From: Azorinus chamasolen
Lineage: Eukaryota; Mollusca; Bivalvia; Cardiida; Solecurtidae
Assembly (NCBI GenBank): GCA_963576725.1
Contig: OY755237.1
Coordinates: 60,813,873-60,877,872, forward strand
Length of the DNA: 64,000 nucleotides
Reading direction: 5' to 3'
The position numbers were made by a program, and so were the translations under genes. Shown in pieces: positions 1-12,086 of the stretch (position 1 is the stretch's first letter; each line of letters opens with the position of its first letter). Under the pieces are notes generated by a model. The model did not search any database. It was not told the DNA's origin and worked only from the letters and a program-made list of their open reading frames with translations.

Positions 1-295
1 ATGGCATTTTTGCTTTTGGCATTTTTACCACTTTACCTAGTGGCATTTTTACCTATGTCATATTTACCTATGTCATATTTTCCTATGACATTTTTACCTA
101 TGTCATATTTACCTATGTCATATTTACCTATGGCATTTTTACCTATGTCATATTTACCTATGTAATATTTACCTATGTTACCTATGTCATATTTACCTAT
201 GTCATATTTACCTACGGCATTTAAACCACTTTACATATGTCATATTTACCTATGTCAACTTTACATATGTCATATTTACCTATGTCATATTTACC
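1..295. repeat. 15-bp minisatellite
   Basis: About 18 head-to-tail copies of a unit close to CCTATGTCATATTTA, with variants CCTATGGCATTTTTA. The array starts at or before the left edge. It lies in the intron downstream of the last visible RNF213-like exon. An ORF over it is repeat-derived and has no independent support. Confidence 0.9.
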
Positions 296-526
296 GCACA
301 CCACTAGGAGTAACTGTAAGTAGTAAAGAACCTGAGCAAACTATTCCTTCTAGAGGAGTTTGGTCACAGTTGGATAATTTGCCAAAAAGTTTTGTCAAAA
401 TACTTATGATAAAAAGGTAGTTTTCAGAGTAGGTAAATGCTGATGAACGAAAAACAATGCAGATTCTGATGAGCCAGATTTGAAACATATTGTGTCTACT
501 TTCTCAAATTTAACCACTGTGAGTAC

Positions 527-636
527 CTTGCACTGTTCTCCAGTTCATCAAGATCAGGCACCTCTCTCTGCACCAGAATTCCTCGATTCATTTTGGCCGG
601 GTCTAGAGCCCAATTGGAAATGCCAATGAAGGCCAC
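527..636 (-). CDS. RNF213: RNF213-like exon 13: FIGISNWALDPAKMNRGI segment
   Basis: Acceptor TTTCTATAG precedes GTGGCC; donor AAG/GTACTC ends the exon. It encodes 36 codons plus two bases: VAFIGISNWALDPAKMN then RGILVQREVPDLDELENSA. This stretch follows Walker B of the second catalytic AAA unit and is among the most conserved segments of RNF213. The asparagine in SNWALDP sits where AAA+ proteins carry the sensor 1 residue (inference). It is the most 3' exon in the window; the next one must lie left of base 1. Phase 0 in, phase 2 out. Confidence 0.93.
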
Positions 637-2099
637 CTATAGAAAACAGATATTAAAATACTGACATTTTGTGATGACAAGTATATAAATAGTAGATCTA
701 GATCTACTATACATGTTTTACTTTAGATACGTGGCTGACTGAATATCTATAAAACATATTAACCCATTTAGATCTAAATCGGGAAATGAATGTAGATCCA
801 GATCTTCTAGAAGCATTCTGATAAGAGTTTGCACTGTTTGTTGATCTAAATCATCTTGCAAGCTGTACCCTTTCATACTGTATGGATAGCTACCAATAAA
901 CCATTCCACTATGAGAATTCGTTGAAATGTTTAGTAATGTAGAGTACAAAAAACTGTACTTACATTAAAACGATTGCATCGTTATCGCCTTTTATATTCC
1001 ATGCAATTAATGTTTTTCGCTTCTTGCATGGCAACGCACATGCTCGTTTGCATCAAACTTTAGCAAAGTAACAAAGTCAATAGGTGTTTTATATTTAAAC
1101 CCGTTACCCCATAAAAAGCCTTTTCGACACCTTTGCAAACAGAATAGATCTAGTATTGTATTATACCATAAACAAACATAGCATACCCTGATCAGACGGA
1201 TCCTATAAGAGCCGTCTTATCTGGGTCTACTCTGATTGCAAAGGCATAGAAAGGTGTATTTATGGAGTAATGGGTTAACTCTAGATCTATTTGTAATTTG
1301 CTGAACCTGCACCTTTAACGATACGTGATCATTTTTGTTTAGTTATGACGCTCTAAACAAGAACGATGACGGGGGGACTTTCTGTTGCTACGTCACACAT
1401 GCAGTAAACATGATAAAATTTGTACTTACTATAAAGATTTCTTAACCAAAGAAAATTATTTTCATTTTATATCATTTCCATGCCTCTCTATGTTAGACCA
1501 CAACTATCAAGGACTGCAGTGGAAATAAGAAATCATATTCTCTTTTTTGTGTCATCCTTGATATTGATGTGACTGACATGGTTCATTAATAATTCCATGA
1601 TATTTATAGATATGCATTGCTCGTTTCAGTGTATTGATATTGTAACCATGCTACTTGCACAATATTGAAATAAATCTATCTATCTTCTACAGGAGAAACA
1701 TCTGATCAAGGTCTGCTCTATTTGCTTAGCATTATATATGACATCATAAAACTCAGCTAACAATATTCATGACGTCATTATTTCTTATATACAGGGAAAA
1801 AGTTTAACCACGACATCATTAAGAATATTTTTTTATAATGGAATATGCACACAGGAGTGTTAAGTATAAGTACAATCTCTAGAGTCAGATCTATGATAAT
1901 TTCATGAGCCAACTGAGCAGACCCTGATCTGCAAGCTCCTTTTCAGTCCCGCATTTAGCAACCACGTAGTTTTAAAGACTTATTCAAAAAGTAGTTACTT
2001 CACTATTTATGGATTTAATGCCCCTTCTGAAACAATCATATTTACAACAAGAAATGTTTCTTACATAATTATATATGCTACCAAATTGCAGCCAATCTG
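637..2099. other. intron sequence with no gene
   Basis: Part of the intron between exons 12 and 13. It holds a TTAA-flanked MITE (1095-1278), half-copies of the dispersed palindrome (about 1915-1945), and AATATTCAT-rich stretches near 1590 and 1765. No other coding signal is visible on either strand. Confidence 0.6.
1095..1278. mobile_element. TTAA-flanked MITE carrying an interrupted palindrome
   Basis: Ends match as inverted repeats: the left reads CCCGTTACCCCATAAA and the complement of the right reads CCCATTACTCCATAAA. Both are bordered by TTAA (1095-1098, 1275-1278), the piggyBac-type target. Inside is a GCAAACAGA ... TCTGATTGC palindrome of the family seen across the window, interrupted by about 45 bases. 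No transposase. Confidence 0.6.
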
Positions 2100-3246
2100 C
2101 AAGCTTGAGCTTTTACAAAAAAACACTAGAATTGTTTTTGATACAAAAACTGATGTCTCCCCTAGCGTGTGGACACAATCTTACAACGTCCCATAACTCT
2201 GCAGAAAAGGGTATAAAATATGCACAACTAGGCATTGTGCTAAGCAATCCTATGCAGTTTAATGAAAATCCGATAAAAGGTTTTTGGGAAACCCCGTAGA
2301 CAAAATTTTCCATGTAAATATTTCAAAGTCCCGTAACTCTGCAAAAAGTCATCAAACCGGAACAAGAATAAGATATGCACAACTAGGTATAATGCTAATC
2401 AATCATAGGAAAATTTAATGAATATCCAATTAAAGGTTTTGGAGAAACCTTGTGGACAACATTTCTTTGTGAAAATTTCAAAGTCCCTTACTCTGCAGAA
2501 AAAGGGAGACAATAACTCCAATATTATTGAAGCCAGAGTTGTGTTACTTGTACATGATACTTTCTTTCATCATGCTCTTTCAACACATGACATGTCGTTC
2601 CAATAGCATCAGTAGAACAGAATTATTAATCGGACAAAAACTGTAGCAAAGGGCAATAATTCAAAAAGTCAGAGTTATGGCCTTATACAGGACACTTCTT
2701 ATTATAATGCTCTGTCAACGTATGAAGTTTCAATCAAATGGCATTAGCCATGTAGATGTTATCGTCCGGAAAAAAGTGTGAATAATTGACCTTGAATTGT
2801 GACCATGACCCTGAATTGTGACCTTGACCCACGTGACTGAATCCTTCTGTCCACACATCGGCTTGTTAATGAGTACATTTATGCCACAACATTTTGGAAT
2901 CCTTCCAAGGTTTATACAGCTGTTGAGCAGACATGAAGATTAAGGCTAATATTGTGACCTTGATATAAAAGAATGTGCCTGAATCCTGCTGTCTGCACAT
3001 CGCCTTGTTATGGAAAACATTTGTGCAACAGCATTTTGAAATCCTTCCAAGGGTTTAAGAGATATTGAGCGAACACGAAGGATGTGGCTAAATAATTTAC
3101 CTTGAATTGTGACCTTGACCTTTGACCCACGCGCTCTGCACATTGTCTTGTTGAGTCGAACTTTTGTGCCAAAACATTTTGAAACCCTTCCATATTTGTG
3201 AGAGATATGGAGCGGACACGAGTGTGGCAGACATACATATATACAT

Positions 3247-3316
<70 letters not shown>

Positions 3317-3345
3317 GGACTCGACCAAAAATAATATGTCTACCT
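2100..3345 (+). mobile_element. pearl-like tandem-repeat element A
   Basis: Two kinds of ~150 bp tandem core are visible. Units around 2180-2520 share the phrase CATAACTCTGCAGAAAAGGG. Units around 2760-3220 share GACCTTGAATTGTGACC and CATTTTGAAATCCTTCC. They run into a (GACA)n microsatellite at about 3250-3320. Core tandem repeats followed by a tetranucleotide tract is the structure described for bivalve pearl elements (non-autonomous Helentron/HINE type). The terminal hairpin is not clear here, and a further core-like fragment follows at 3355-3440. Boundaries are approximate. Confidence 0.6.
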
Positions 3346-3607
3346 ATTACCTTTATTTATTGACCTCAAAATCAAAAGGGTCATACACTTATCATGACCA
3401 ATCTCCCTACCAAATATGAGAACTCTTGGTATAAAAGTTGACTACTTATTACTATGAAACAATTTGGTCTAAACCTGTCTGAACAATAGGCCATATTTGA
3501 TGTAATGTGTAATTCCTCTCCTCTATTTTCTTTTCTAAATACGGAATGGATAGAAAATGATTATTTACAGACCAACTTCAATGCAAATTGATACATAAAT
3601 TAATTAC

Positions 3608-3670
3608 CTTTTTGTGTTTTTCTGGTTTTTCATCTCCTTGGCAACCATCCTCCAGAAGAGGATGTAATGT
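3608..3670 (-). CDS. RNF213: RNF213-like exon 12 (21 codons)
   Basis: Small exon between acceptor GCTTGCAG and donor AAAAAG/GTAATT. It encodes TLHPLLEDGCQGDE then KPEKHKK, phase 0 at both ends. TLHPLLEDG is the conserved continuation of Walker B (VVLDEVGLAEDSP...MPLK) in RNF213, so it bridges exons 11 and 13 without a gap. The lysine/glutamate-rich tail is a variable loop in the family. Confidence 0.92.
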
Positions 3671-4189
3671 CTGCAAGCAGTAAATGCAGTACATGTAGTA
3701 CATGAAAACATGAATATTCAAAAGGAAAGAGTTAAAGAACATAAGTATACCCTTATAAGAGACTACTATTCAATATTAAAAACCAAGAGAATCACAAATT
3801 GATAAGAACAAGTACACAACTAACCATAAGTACACACTGTCATGCCAAGAAGCAGAGATTAAAATGAACAAGCAAATATATTGCTAGTTAGTACTGGTTT
3901 GAAACTAACTACTGCACGATTTTATTGCTCTGCCTGTTGAGTTACTAAGCTTTTTTGCATCCAGCTTAAGAGTATACTAACAATGGGTTTAACTCAGAAG
4001 CAGATACTCTAAACTATTAACCTTATAGATACACCTCTGCATACACCGCAGACCCAGATCAAACTGCTCCTGTATGAGCTGTTGGTAAAGGATCTTCCCT
4101 GTTACCTTATGGAATTATATAGCAATGGCCAAAACATTCTGTGTACATATACCACTAGAACGAGTAATGAGAGCATTGAAAACAATGCC

Positions 4190-4900
4190 ATAGCCCCCTA
4201 CCGGTCGAAACTTTAATTCTAGCTGCTGCAACTCCGTGACAAATTAATGTAGCGTAACAAAATGAAAACTTGATCTGGAACGCATTATATTAAAGCTAAA
4301 CACCAAATGTCACTTAAATATATGCTAGGGTTTAAAACAAATCCGGAAATGCTAAAAGTTTTGGAACCTCATTATAATAAAGCTACATATCAAATACCAT
4401 GATACCAACTGTTGTTATTCCATGAAGAGTCAACGTAACGTTACACAATTAAAACATGAACTGTAACTCACTACACTTAAGCTTACAATTAAATGTTACT
4501 TCAATATCTGCTAGAGATTAGAAAACAGTCTGAAAAACATAAAATGTCAAACACATTTCTATGTCCAATTGATGTAATTCCGTAAAAAGCTTCAAACTTG
4601 ATCTCATCTTGAACTCATTATATAGTAAAGCTACATACTAAATATCACTTAAATATCTGCTAGGGTGTAGAGTAAACCAAGGGAAACCTAAACTGGTGTA
4701 ATTTCGTGAAAAATCAATGGATCATAACATATTTCAAATTTGACCTATAATTCATTATAATAAAGCTACATACCAAATATCATTTCACTACCTGTAGGGG
4801 TTTAGAAAAAAATGTCCAGAAAACTGAAGTGTGACTGACAGACTGACTGACGGACGAATTGATAACCTGTAGCCCCCTTTGACGTTGCCGTCATAAACGC
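4190..4900 (+). mobile_element. pearl-like tandem-repeat element B
   Basis: Four or five diverged units of about 160-180 bp share ATAAAGCTACATACCAAAT and ATCTGCTAGGGTTTAGA. They are followed by a short GACTGACTGACGGAC tetranucleotide tract and TAGCCCCCTTTGACG. Same architecture as element C but with an unrelated core sequence. Confidence 0.6.
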
Positions 4901-5168
4901 AGTACATGTAGGCTAAATTAGCAAATAAATATTCATGATGTCATAATGTTTCATGTGTTGTGAAACGGTGAAGGCTTAAAGTACACTAAATCCTGTTTAG
5001 TGACTACTAACTAAACCCCTTACTTCATGAATATTTATGTAAGAAACAATGACACCAGATATGTTAAATTTTGTTTATATATACAAGTTACATTAGAATT
5101 CCTACAGTGTCTTATCTGTTCGGACAAGCGTATAAAGGCCATACAGGAGTCTAAAAAATATGGCCTAC

Positions 5169-5339
5169 CTTCAGAGGCATTCTTGGACTGTCCTCTGCAA
5201 GACCCACTTCATCAAGTACAACGATTGACACAAAACTGCTGAGATCTTTGTCTTTCTGGAACTGAGCGCACTGCCTGAACGTTCCAACAATTCCATCTGG
5301 AGTTGCCAAAGGACTGCACTGGAAGGATACCACCTGAGC
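5169..5339 (-). CDS. RNF213: RNF213-like exon 11: Walker B of second ATPase module
   Basis: Acceptor CTGTTTCAG, donor CTGAAG/GTAGGC; 57 codons, phase 0 at both ends. It starts AQVVSFQCSPLATPDGIV, continues GTFRQCAQF, and carries the Walker B core VVLDEVGLAEDSPRMPLK. The DE pair (aspartate then catalytic glutamate) is intact, so ATP hydrolysis by this module is expected. It continues directly from ...ELFKELMQ in exon 10. Confidence 0.95.
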
Positions 5340-5916
5340 CTGAAACAGGTCAATAAAGGAAAACTTTAAAACTGACTGCATTTACCTGTTCAGTGTTGAT
5401 GTAGATTTTAAAGGTTATCCGGAACTTAACTACTTTTTCAATGACTCTATTCTAGGACTTCATGAACACGTTTTACAGTAGTTCGTGATATTCATTAAAT
5501 GATTTTTTACAATGGCAGGTGAACAAAGGCATGTTTGAACATTGCAGAATCGGATCTTTATTATTTTATACAAAACGGTGTAGTCTCCTACAGAAGCCAT
5601 CTGATCTGGGTCTATTCTGTTTGCAAAGGTATGAAAGCGTTAAACATTCTTTCTCTGTCCACTGGTTTTTAATACTATGGGGTGCTGTTTAATGACAACT
5701 GTTCAAGCCATGCTGTGGAAACTGGTTTTTTATACGGAAGTGATAAAATGCTTAAGAACGTGTACGTATCGTGGTTTCAGTTCCATCACCCTATAGTAGA
5801 TTGCATTTATAGTTTGGGTGTATTATTAAGAAAAACCTGAACAATGATTGAGGCCAATTGAAGAACAAGAAATGGTTATCTATCATGTTCATATTGTCAG
5901 CAATAACTTCACCGAC

Positions 5917-6139
5917 CTGCATTAATTCTTTAAACAGCTCTGTCCGAGAAGAATTTCCTTGCATGGCATCAGCAACAATGGTTTTGGCTAAAGACTTTGA
6001 ACTTCCAGGTTTTCCAACCAGGAAAAGTGGAATTCTGAGCTCAATGCAAACAACCATCATAAAGACATTCTCTTTTAGTGCCATATTCCTGGCAATGTTC
6101 TCCTGCAGCTGGACATTGTCGAGGAAGACTTCCTGACAG
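5917..6139 (-). CDS. RNF213: RNF213-like exon 10: Walker A of second ATPase module
   Basis: The reading frame selects acceptor GTGTTTTAG at 6140, not the nearer CTGTCAG; donor is ATGCAG/GTCGGT. One base plus 74 codons: CQEVFLDNVQLQENIARNM, ALKENVFMMVVCIELRIPLF, LVGKPGSSKSLAKTIVADAM and QGNSSRTELFKELMQ. GKPGSSKS is an intact P-loop with the lysine in place. The segment ENVFMMVVCIEL...PLFLVGKPGSSKSLAKTIV is close to identical across animal RNF213 proteins (family knowledge). Confidence 0.96.
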
Positions 6140-6471
6140 CTAAAACACACAGAAAATATGTTAAAAGGTGTGTCTATGAAGTTATGGGTTATTCTATTCA
6201 GCGCTTGGCATCTTACAAAAGTCATTGCCTATTTTTTAAAAAGGCATTTATATTTCAATTTACAGATGTGATCAGAGGGTCAAACAAATGAATCCTCATG
6301 TGACACAATGCAACGCTGCGTCTAATATGGAATGGATCCAAACTGTTTGCAGATATATCACCAATGTGTGACCAGGACTGAATAGGATAACCTATTACAT
6401 CATATGCTATTTTCAGACCCAACCTAAATCTATGGAAAAGGAGCATTTACTAGAAAAAGGAACAATTCAGA

Positions 6472-6720
6472 ATTATTATTATTATACCACATTTATATAG
6501 CGCTCTTTTTACACTGGATATGTGCGTTCAAAAGCGCTTCACATGGATGAAATCACTAACCGGAACGATCCGCATGATTATCAATCCAGACAATGAAAGA
6601 TGTACAATATGTATGAAATCGCTAGCCGGAAGGAACTACATGGTTTTCCACCCGGTCAGTGAAAGATGTGCAAAAGATATACAATAGATATAAAATCACT
6701 ATCCGCAAGGAATAGCATAA
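6472..6720 (-). repeat. SINE-like dispersed repeat, tail AGCGCTATATAAATGTGG
   Basis: On the minus strand it ends AGCGCTATATAAATGTGG then TATAATAATAATA. The body has two internal ~80 bp units containing CCGGNNNGTGATTTCAT and CTTTCATTGTC. An inverted relative lies at 48290-48545. A unit of this kind with a trinucleotide tail suggests a retroposed element; no tRNA head was recognised. Confidence 0.55.
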
Positions 6721-6721
6721 A

Positions 6722-7200
6722 CTGTATTAACAAACTTGATACAGACAAGTTGACTGAAAGCCATGCTAATCAATATCACAAATTAGAATAAACTGTATTA
6801 ACAAACCTGATACAGACAAGTTGACTGAAAGCCATGCTAATCAATATCACAAATTAGAATAATCTGTATTAACAAAACTTGATACAGACAAGTTGACTGA
6901 AAGCCATGCTCATCAATATCACAAATTAGAATAATTAGAATAAATGGGATGACTGAAAATCATTCCATTTATATGACTATTGGGTCAACTGTTAGCTTGA
7001 TAGGTTGGCTGAAAGCAATTCCTATCCTGAACTCAGTTGCCACTGTACATGACTACTGAATCAACTGTTAGCTTAATAGGTTGGCTGAAAGCCATTCCTA
7101 TCCTTAGCTTAGTTGCCACTGTACATGACTATTGGGTAATCTGTTAGCTTAATAGGTTGACTGAAAGCCATTCCTATTCTGAACAAAACTGTCCTAGTAA
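6722..7200. repeat. two adjacent ~80-bp tandem repeats
   Basis: First array: three copies of a ~75-83 bp unit containing GATACAGACAAGTTGACTGA and CATGCTAATCAATATCAC. Second array: three copies of a ~83 bp unit containing AACTGTTAGCTTAATAGG and GAAAGCCATTCCTATCC. Both units share TTGACTGAAAGCCAT, so one array may derive from the other. Confidence 0.75.
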
Positions 7201-7419
7201 CAAATGTTGAAAAAGTGCGTTTTCAGAAACTTTTTGAAACAGGATGTAATATTGAAACCATTGTGATAAATAAAGCATTTACTCATATGGAGCAAAATGG
7301 TCTATTTATCACAACGACTTCAAATGAGACATTTACAGAAATATTTTGCATCTGTTTTTTAATCAAAAATAGCATTTCTTGCTAAAAACTTAAGATAGTA
7401 TTTTGATCATAATACTTAC

Positions 7420-7586
7420 AATAATATCTCTTTCTCGATTTGGTCAGCTCCACCAGGAAGACTACACGGGTCTTCAAAATGCCTTGCAATGCAGTCACGG
7501 TATTGCTCTCTGTCTCGGAGGCAGGCATGGTAGCAAACACCAAGAGCAAGTACCAGGGATCTGGTTGTGTCATCCAATGTTGCAAG
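7420..7586 (-). CDS. RNF213: RNF213-like exon 9: inter-module helical segment
   Basis: Acceptor TCTGTCTTTAG, donor ATTATT/GTAAGT; 55 codons plus two bases. Translation: LATLDDTTRSLVLALGV, CYHACLRDREQYRDCIARHF, EDPCSLPGGADQIEKEIL. LVLALGVCYHACL matches the conserved segment that precedes the second catalytic AAA unit in RNF213. Phase 0 in, phase 2 out. The TT left at the end joins C of exon 10 to give phenylalanine. Confidence 0.93.
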
Positions 7587-7865
7587 CTAAAGACAGAACA
7601 ACAGTTTAAACCTTTACCTCATGAATGTTCATGCAAAAAATAAGACATGTGCAAGAATTTGCTGATTTATTTGTAAAAGAATAAGAACATTTGACAGTTT
7701 AGTAATGTTGAAATTGTAGAATAATACTGATAATATTTAATAGGTAAACAAAGTTGACCCTGAACAAATGACTTATTTTCTGTTTGCAAATATGTAAACT
7801 TTCTCTATGAGGCCAAAGGTTAAGTCTAAAATTTCAATTCAATTATTTCCTCCATACATATACCT

Positions 7866-8220
7866 TTATTTGCCTTTGCAAACAGAAAAGACACAGATCA
7901 GATAGTCCCTGTAGGAGCTGACTAATCAGGGTATATTCTGTTTGCTGATCCCATTCCCTCAGAGGCTATTTTTAGAATTTTTAACTCTTTCCACAATTAA
8001 TAAGTATAAATATATGCCTTTGCAAACAAAATAAACCCATATTAGATTATGCCTGTAGGAGCTGTCTAATCAGGGTCTGCTGTATGCTTATGATATAATA
8101 ACGATACGATTCTACAGTTTCTGCCATGACCAGGCATTCCTGTATTGGTATAACAATATTCATGATGTCATTATTTCCTACATTAATATTCATGGAGCAA
8201 AAGGTCAATCCATGTGTTAC
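7866..8220. repeat. two copies of the dispersed palindrome unit
   Basis: Two partly decayed copies of the GCAAACAGA...TCTGTTTGC palindrome (about 7878-7955 and 8018-8080). The second is followed by a constant tail containing GATTCTACAGTTTCTGCC and two AATATTCATG phrases. The same composite (palindrome, then ~120 bp, then AATATTCAT) recurs at 27.07, 31.12, 32.79 and 41.2 kb. Confidence 0.7.
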
Positions 8221-8694
8221 TAAAATAGACCATCAGAAGCTTTGATATAAGATCTGTGACATTTCATATATGCTAAATACACATATCAGAAATAAGGACA
8301 TAATGTATAATAATAATTGTTAATTATTTTTATAATAATTTATGAACACTAGAACCTTCGAATCAGATCTTTATTATTTCGTAAACAAATAGAGCAGACC
8401 CTGATCAGCTGAATCTGTTTCCTAAGGCACTGAAAGGTGCAGCCATGGAGTAAAAAGTGACATTGCCCGTTACTGTTTAACTACAAGAAAACCATTGATG
8501 CAAAGCATCAAATGCGTAGCGTATTGAATACGTTATTAAATTTTTCATAAGCCCTGACCTTAGGAGAAATATTGGAGTAACAATTTTCTTATATTTTAAT
8601 TTCCAAAATACAAGCAACTCTACACTGGAGAAAATATGTCGACCTGACATCCAACTATATAAAATTGTATTATTCCATATATAAATATAATCTG

Positions 8695-8922
8695 AAAATG
8701 GGTGATCCTTCGAAAGCAAAAGTAGAAATGCAAAAGAGAAAATTGCAGACTCGGTTTTATTGAGTCTGTTCATGAGTAGTAATTAAAAGTGCAACACTAC
8801 TCACGCCCCCTAGCACCGGCTTAAGCAGTATTCAATTTTCAAAACTAATAACATCAAAACTTATGATCCCGAAGGACCAGAAAATATAACAACACTGAGA
8901 ATGAAGTACGGGGCGACTTTTT
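8695..8922. mobile_element. ~220-bp MITE/SINE-like family X, copy 1
   Basis: Shares with three other copies the phrases GAGAAAATTGCAGACTCGG, TTTATTGAGTCTGTTCATG and CCCCCTAGCACCGGCTTAAG. Ends carry a short inverted match (TGATCCTTCGA left; its complement, imperfect, right). A terminal ACAACACTGAGAATGAAG is shared only with the 16.9 kb copy, so the other two look truncated. Not coding. Confidence 0.7.
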
Positions 8923-9084
8923 ACGGCCGCCACACAAGCACTTAATACCTGCTGTTGTGAAGTACATATAAAGTTTTGTAATAATAGAGACAAATTACAA
9001 TTCACTCACATTTCTTGATAGTCTCCCTCCTACCAGTGAAATTCCATCGCCAGCATTCCATATAGTCTAACAAGAGATGTTTGT

Positions 9085-11515
9085 AGAACATGTATACACC
9101 AAACCCCCCTGACCTTTGATCTAGTGACCTCAACTATAGAGGTCATCTAGTGGTCATGACTAATCACCACAGCAACTTTGAAGATCCTAAGCCAAACCAC
9201 TGATCATTTATTGATCTGAAAACATTTCACAAGTTAAGGTCATGGTGACCTTGACCTTTGACTTAGTGACCTCAACGACTATAAGGGTCATCCAGTGGTC
9301 ACGACCAACTACTACAGCAAGTTTGAAAATCCCGAACCAAACGATTTAGCAGTTATTAATCGGAAACCATTTCATCAGTTAAGGTCATGGTAATCTTGAC
9401 CTTTGACCTAGTGACCTCAAAAACAATAGGGGTCATCTAGTTGTCATGACCAACCACCACAGCAAGTTTGAAGATCATAAGCCAAATCCTTGAGCAGTTA
9501 TTGATTGGAAACCATTTCACCAGTTAAGGTCATGATGACCTTGACCTTTGAACTAGTGACCTCAAAACAATACGGGTCATCTAGTGGTCATGATCAACCA
9601 CCACAGCAAGTTTGAAGATCCTAAGTCAAACCCTTGAACAGATATTGATCGCAAACCATTTCACCAGTTAAGGTCATGGTGACCTTGGCCATTGACCTAG
9701 TTACCTCAACAACTATAAGGGTCTTCTAGTGGTCACGACCAACTACCACAGCAAGTTTGAAAATCCCGAACCAAACCATTTAGCAGTTTTTAATCGGAAA
9801 CCATTTCATCAGTTAAGGTTATGGTGACCTTGACCTTTGACCTGGTGACCTTAAAAACATTAGTGGCTATCAAGTGGTCATGGCCAACTACCGCAGCAAG
9901 TTTAAAGATTCTAAACCAAACCCTTGAAACCATTTAACCAGTAAAGGTCATGGTGACCTTGACCTTTGACCTAGTTACCTCAAAGCAATAGGGGTCATCT
10001 AGTGGTAATGACCAACCACCACAGCAAGTTTGAAGATCCTAAGCGAAACCCTTGAGCAGTTATTGATCTGAAACCATTTCACCAGTTAAGGTCATGGTGA
10101 CCTTGACCTTTGACCTAGTGACCTAAAAAACAACAGAGTTCATCCAGTGGTCATGAACAACTACCACAGCAAGTTTCAAGATTCTAGGCCAAGTCCTTGA
10201 GCAGTTATTGATCGGAAACCATTTAACCAGTTAAGGTCATGGTGATCTTGACCTTGACCTAGTGACCTAAAAACAATAGGGGTCATCTAGTGGCCATGAT
10301 CAACCACCACAGCAAATTTGAAGATCCTAAGCGAAACCTTTAAGCAGTTACTGATCGGAAGTTTGAAGATTCAAAGCCAAACCCTTGAACAGTTATTGAT
10401 CGTAAACCATTTAACTAGGTAAGGTCATGGTGACCTTGACCTTGACCTAGTGACCTCAAAAACAAAATGGATCATCCAATGGTCATGTCCAACTACCACA
10501 GCAAGTGTGATGATCCCAAGCCAAATCCTTGAGCAGTTATTGATCGGAACTATTTCACCATTTTAGGTCATTGTGACCTTGACCTTTGACCTAGTGACCT
10601 AAAAACAATAGGGGTCATCTAGTGGCCATGATCAACCACCACAGCAAATTTGAAGATCCCAAGCCTAACCTTTAAGTAGTTACTGATCGGATACCATTTC
10701 ACCAGTGAAGGTCATGGTGACCTTGACATTTGACCTAGTGACTTCAAAAACAACAGGGCTCATCTAGTTGTCATGACCAACCACCTAAGCAAATTTGAAG
10801 ATCCTAAGCCAAACCTTTGAGCAGTTATTGATCAGAAACCATTTTACCAGTTAAGGTCATGGTAACCTTGACCTTTGACCTAGTGACCTAAAAAACAATA
10901 GGGGTCATTCAGTGGTCATTTCAAACTACCACTGCAAGTTTGAAGATTCAAAGCCAAACCCTTGAGCAGTTATTGATCGGAAACCATTTAACCAGGTAAG
11001 GCCATGGTGACCTTGACCTTTGACCTAGTGATCTCAAAAACAAAATGGATCATCCAATGGTCATGTCCAACTACCACAGCAAGTTTGATGATCCCAAGCC
11101 AAACCCTTGAGCAGTTATTGATCGGAAACCATTTATCCAGGTAAGGTCATGGTGACCTTGACCTTTGACCTAGTGACCTCAAAACCAAAATGGATCATTC
11201 AATGGTCATGTCCAACTACCACAGCAAGTTTGATGATCCCAGGCCAAACCCTTGAGCAGTTATTGATCGGAAACTATTTCACCATTTTATGTCATTGTGA
11301 CCTTGACCTTTGACCTAGTGACCTCAAAAACAATAGGGGCCATCTACTTGTCATGGCCAACCACCACAGCAAGTTTGAAGATTCTATGCCAAGTTGTTTA
11401 TTAGTTATCGTTCGGAAACCATCGATCTACCGACCGACCGACTGACCTACCGACCAACAGACCGACCGACATTTGCAAAGCAATATACCCCCATTTTTTT
11501 CAAAAGAGGGGTATA
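9085..11515 (+). mobile_element. pearl-like tandem-repeat element C (~16 units)
   Basis: About 16 units of ~145-150 bp (a few deleted or extended). Each contains GTGACCTTGACCTTTGACC, then TAGTGACCTCAAAA, GGTCATCTAGTGGTCATGAC, CACAGCAAGTTTGAAGATCC and TTGAGCAGTTATTGATCGG. The array ends in a (GACC)n tract at 11430-11470 and a hairpin ATACCCCCAT...AGAGGGGTAT. This matches the pearl/HINE plan: core repeats, tetranucleotide tract, terminal stem. It lies in the intron between exons 8 and 9. Confidence 0.85.
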
Positions 11516-11869
11516 ATAAAGTCCATTAAGTGTAGACTTTGATCAGAAGGTTCCGAACAAAATTCTGATCTGGGTCTGCACTGATTGTAAATGCCAGGAC
11601 ACTTTTTTTCCTGCATTCGATGGTAATGACCTAAATCTTCAACATTATACACAGTAAAACTCCTCTGAATTGATCATTTTAATCAGATTTAAAGTCGGTC
11701 TTTAAGACAGGAGGCAGCTAAATGCAGGATGAAAGTCATGCAGAAATCTCCAAAAGGAACTTTCTATACGACTTTCACCCTGCCTTAAGCAGCAACCTGC
11801 CTAAAATCATCTTAATTATTTTTTTAAAAAAGACCCATGTTTTACAGTATATGAGACTAAAAATTCTGA

Positions 11870-12058
11870 AGGGTGGTGATCACCCGAAAGCAAAAATTGC
11901 AACACAAAAAGAGAAAATTGCAGACTCGGTTTTATTGAGTCTGTTCATGAGCAGTAATTGAAAGTGCAACACTGCTCACGCCCCCTAGCACCGGCTTAAG
12001 CGGTATTCAATTTTCAGAACAAGAAGTACTGAAATTCATGATCTCGAAGGATCAGAAG
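11870..12058. mobile_element. family X element, copy 2, abutting exon 8
   Basis: Same sequence family as 8695-8922, about 90 percent alike by eye to the 16.9 kb copy. It ends about 28 bases from the 5' splice site of exon 8 on the intronic side, so the element lies within the proximal downstream intron. An ORF reading from exon 8 into it is accidental. Confidence 0.75.
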
Positions 12059-12086
12059 ACTTAAATGCATGTCTTGAGTTTCTTAC

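Noticed and set aside
3008..3328. 106-codon minus ORF rich in CLSVCLSV
   Set aside because: It is the translation of the (GACA)n microsatellite and pearl-like repeat.
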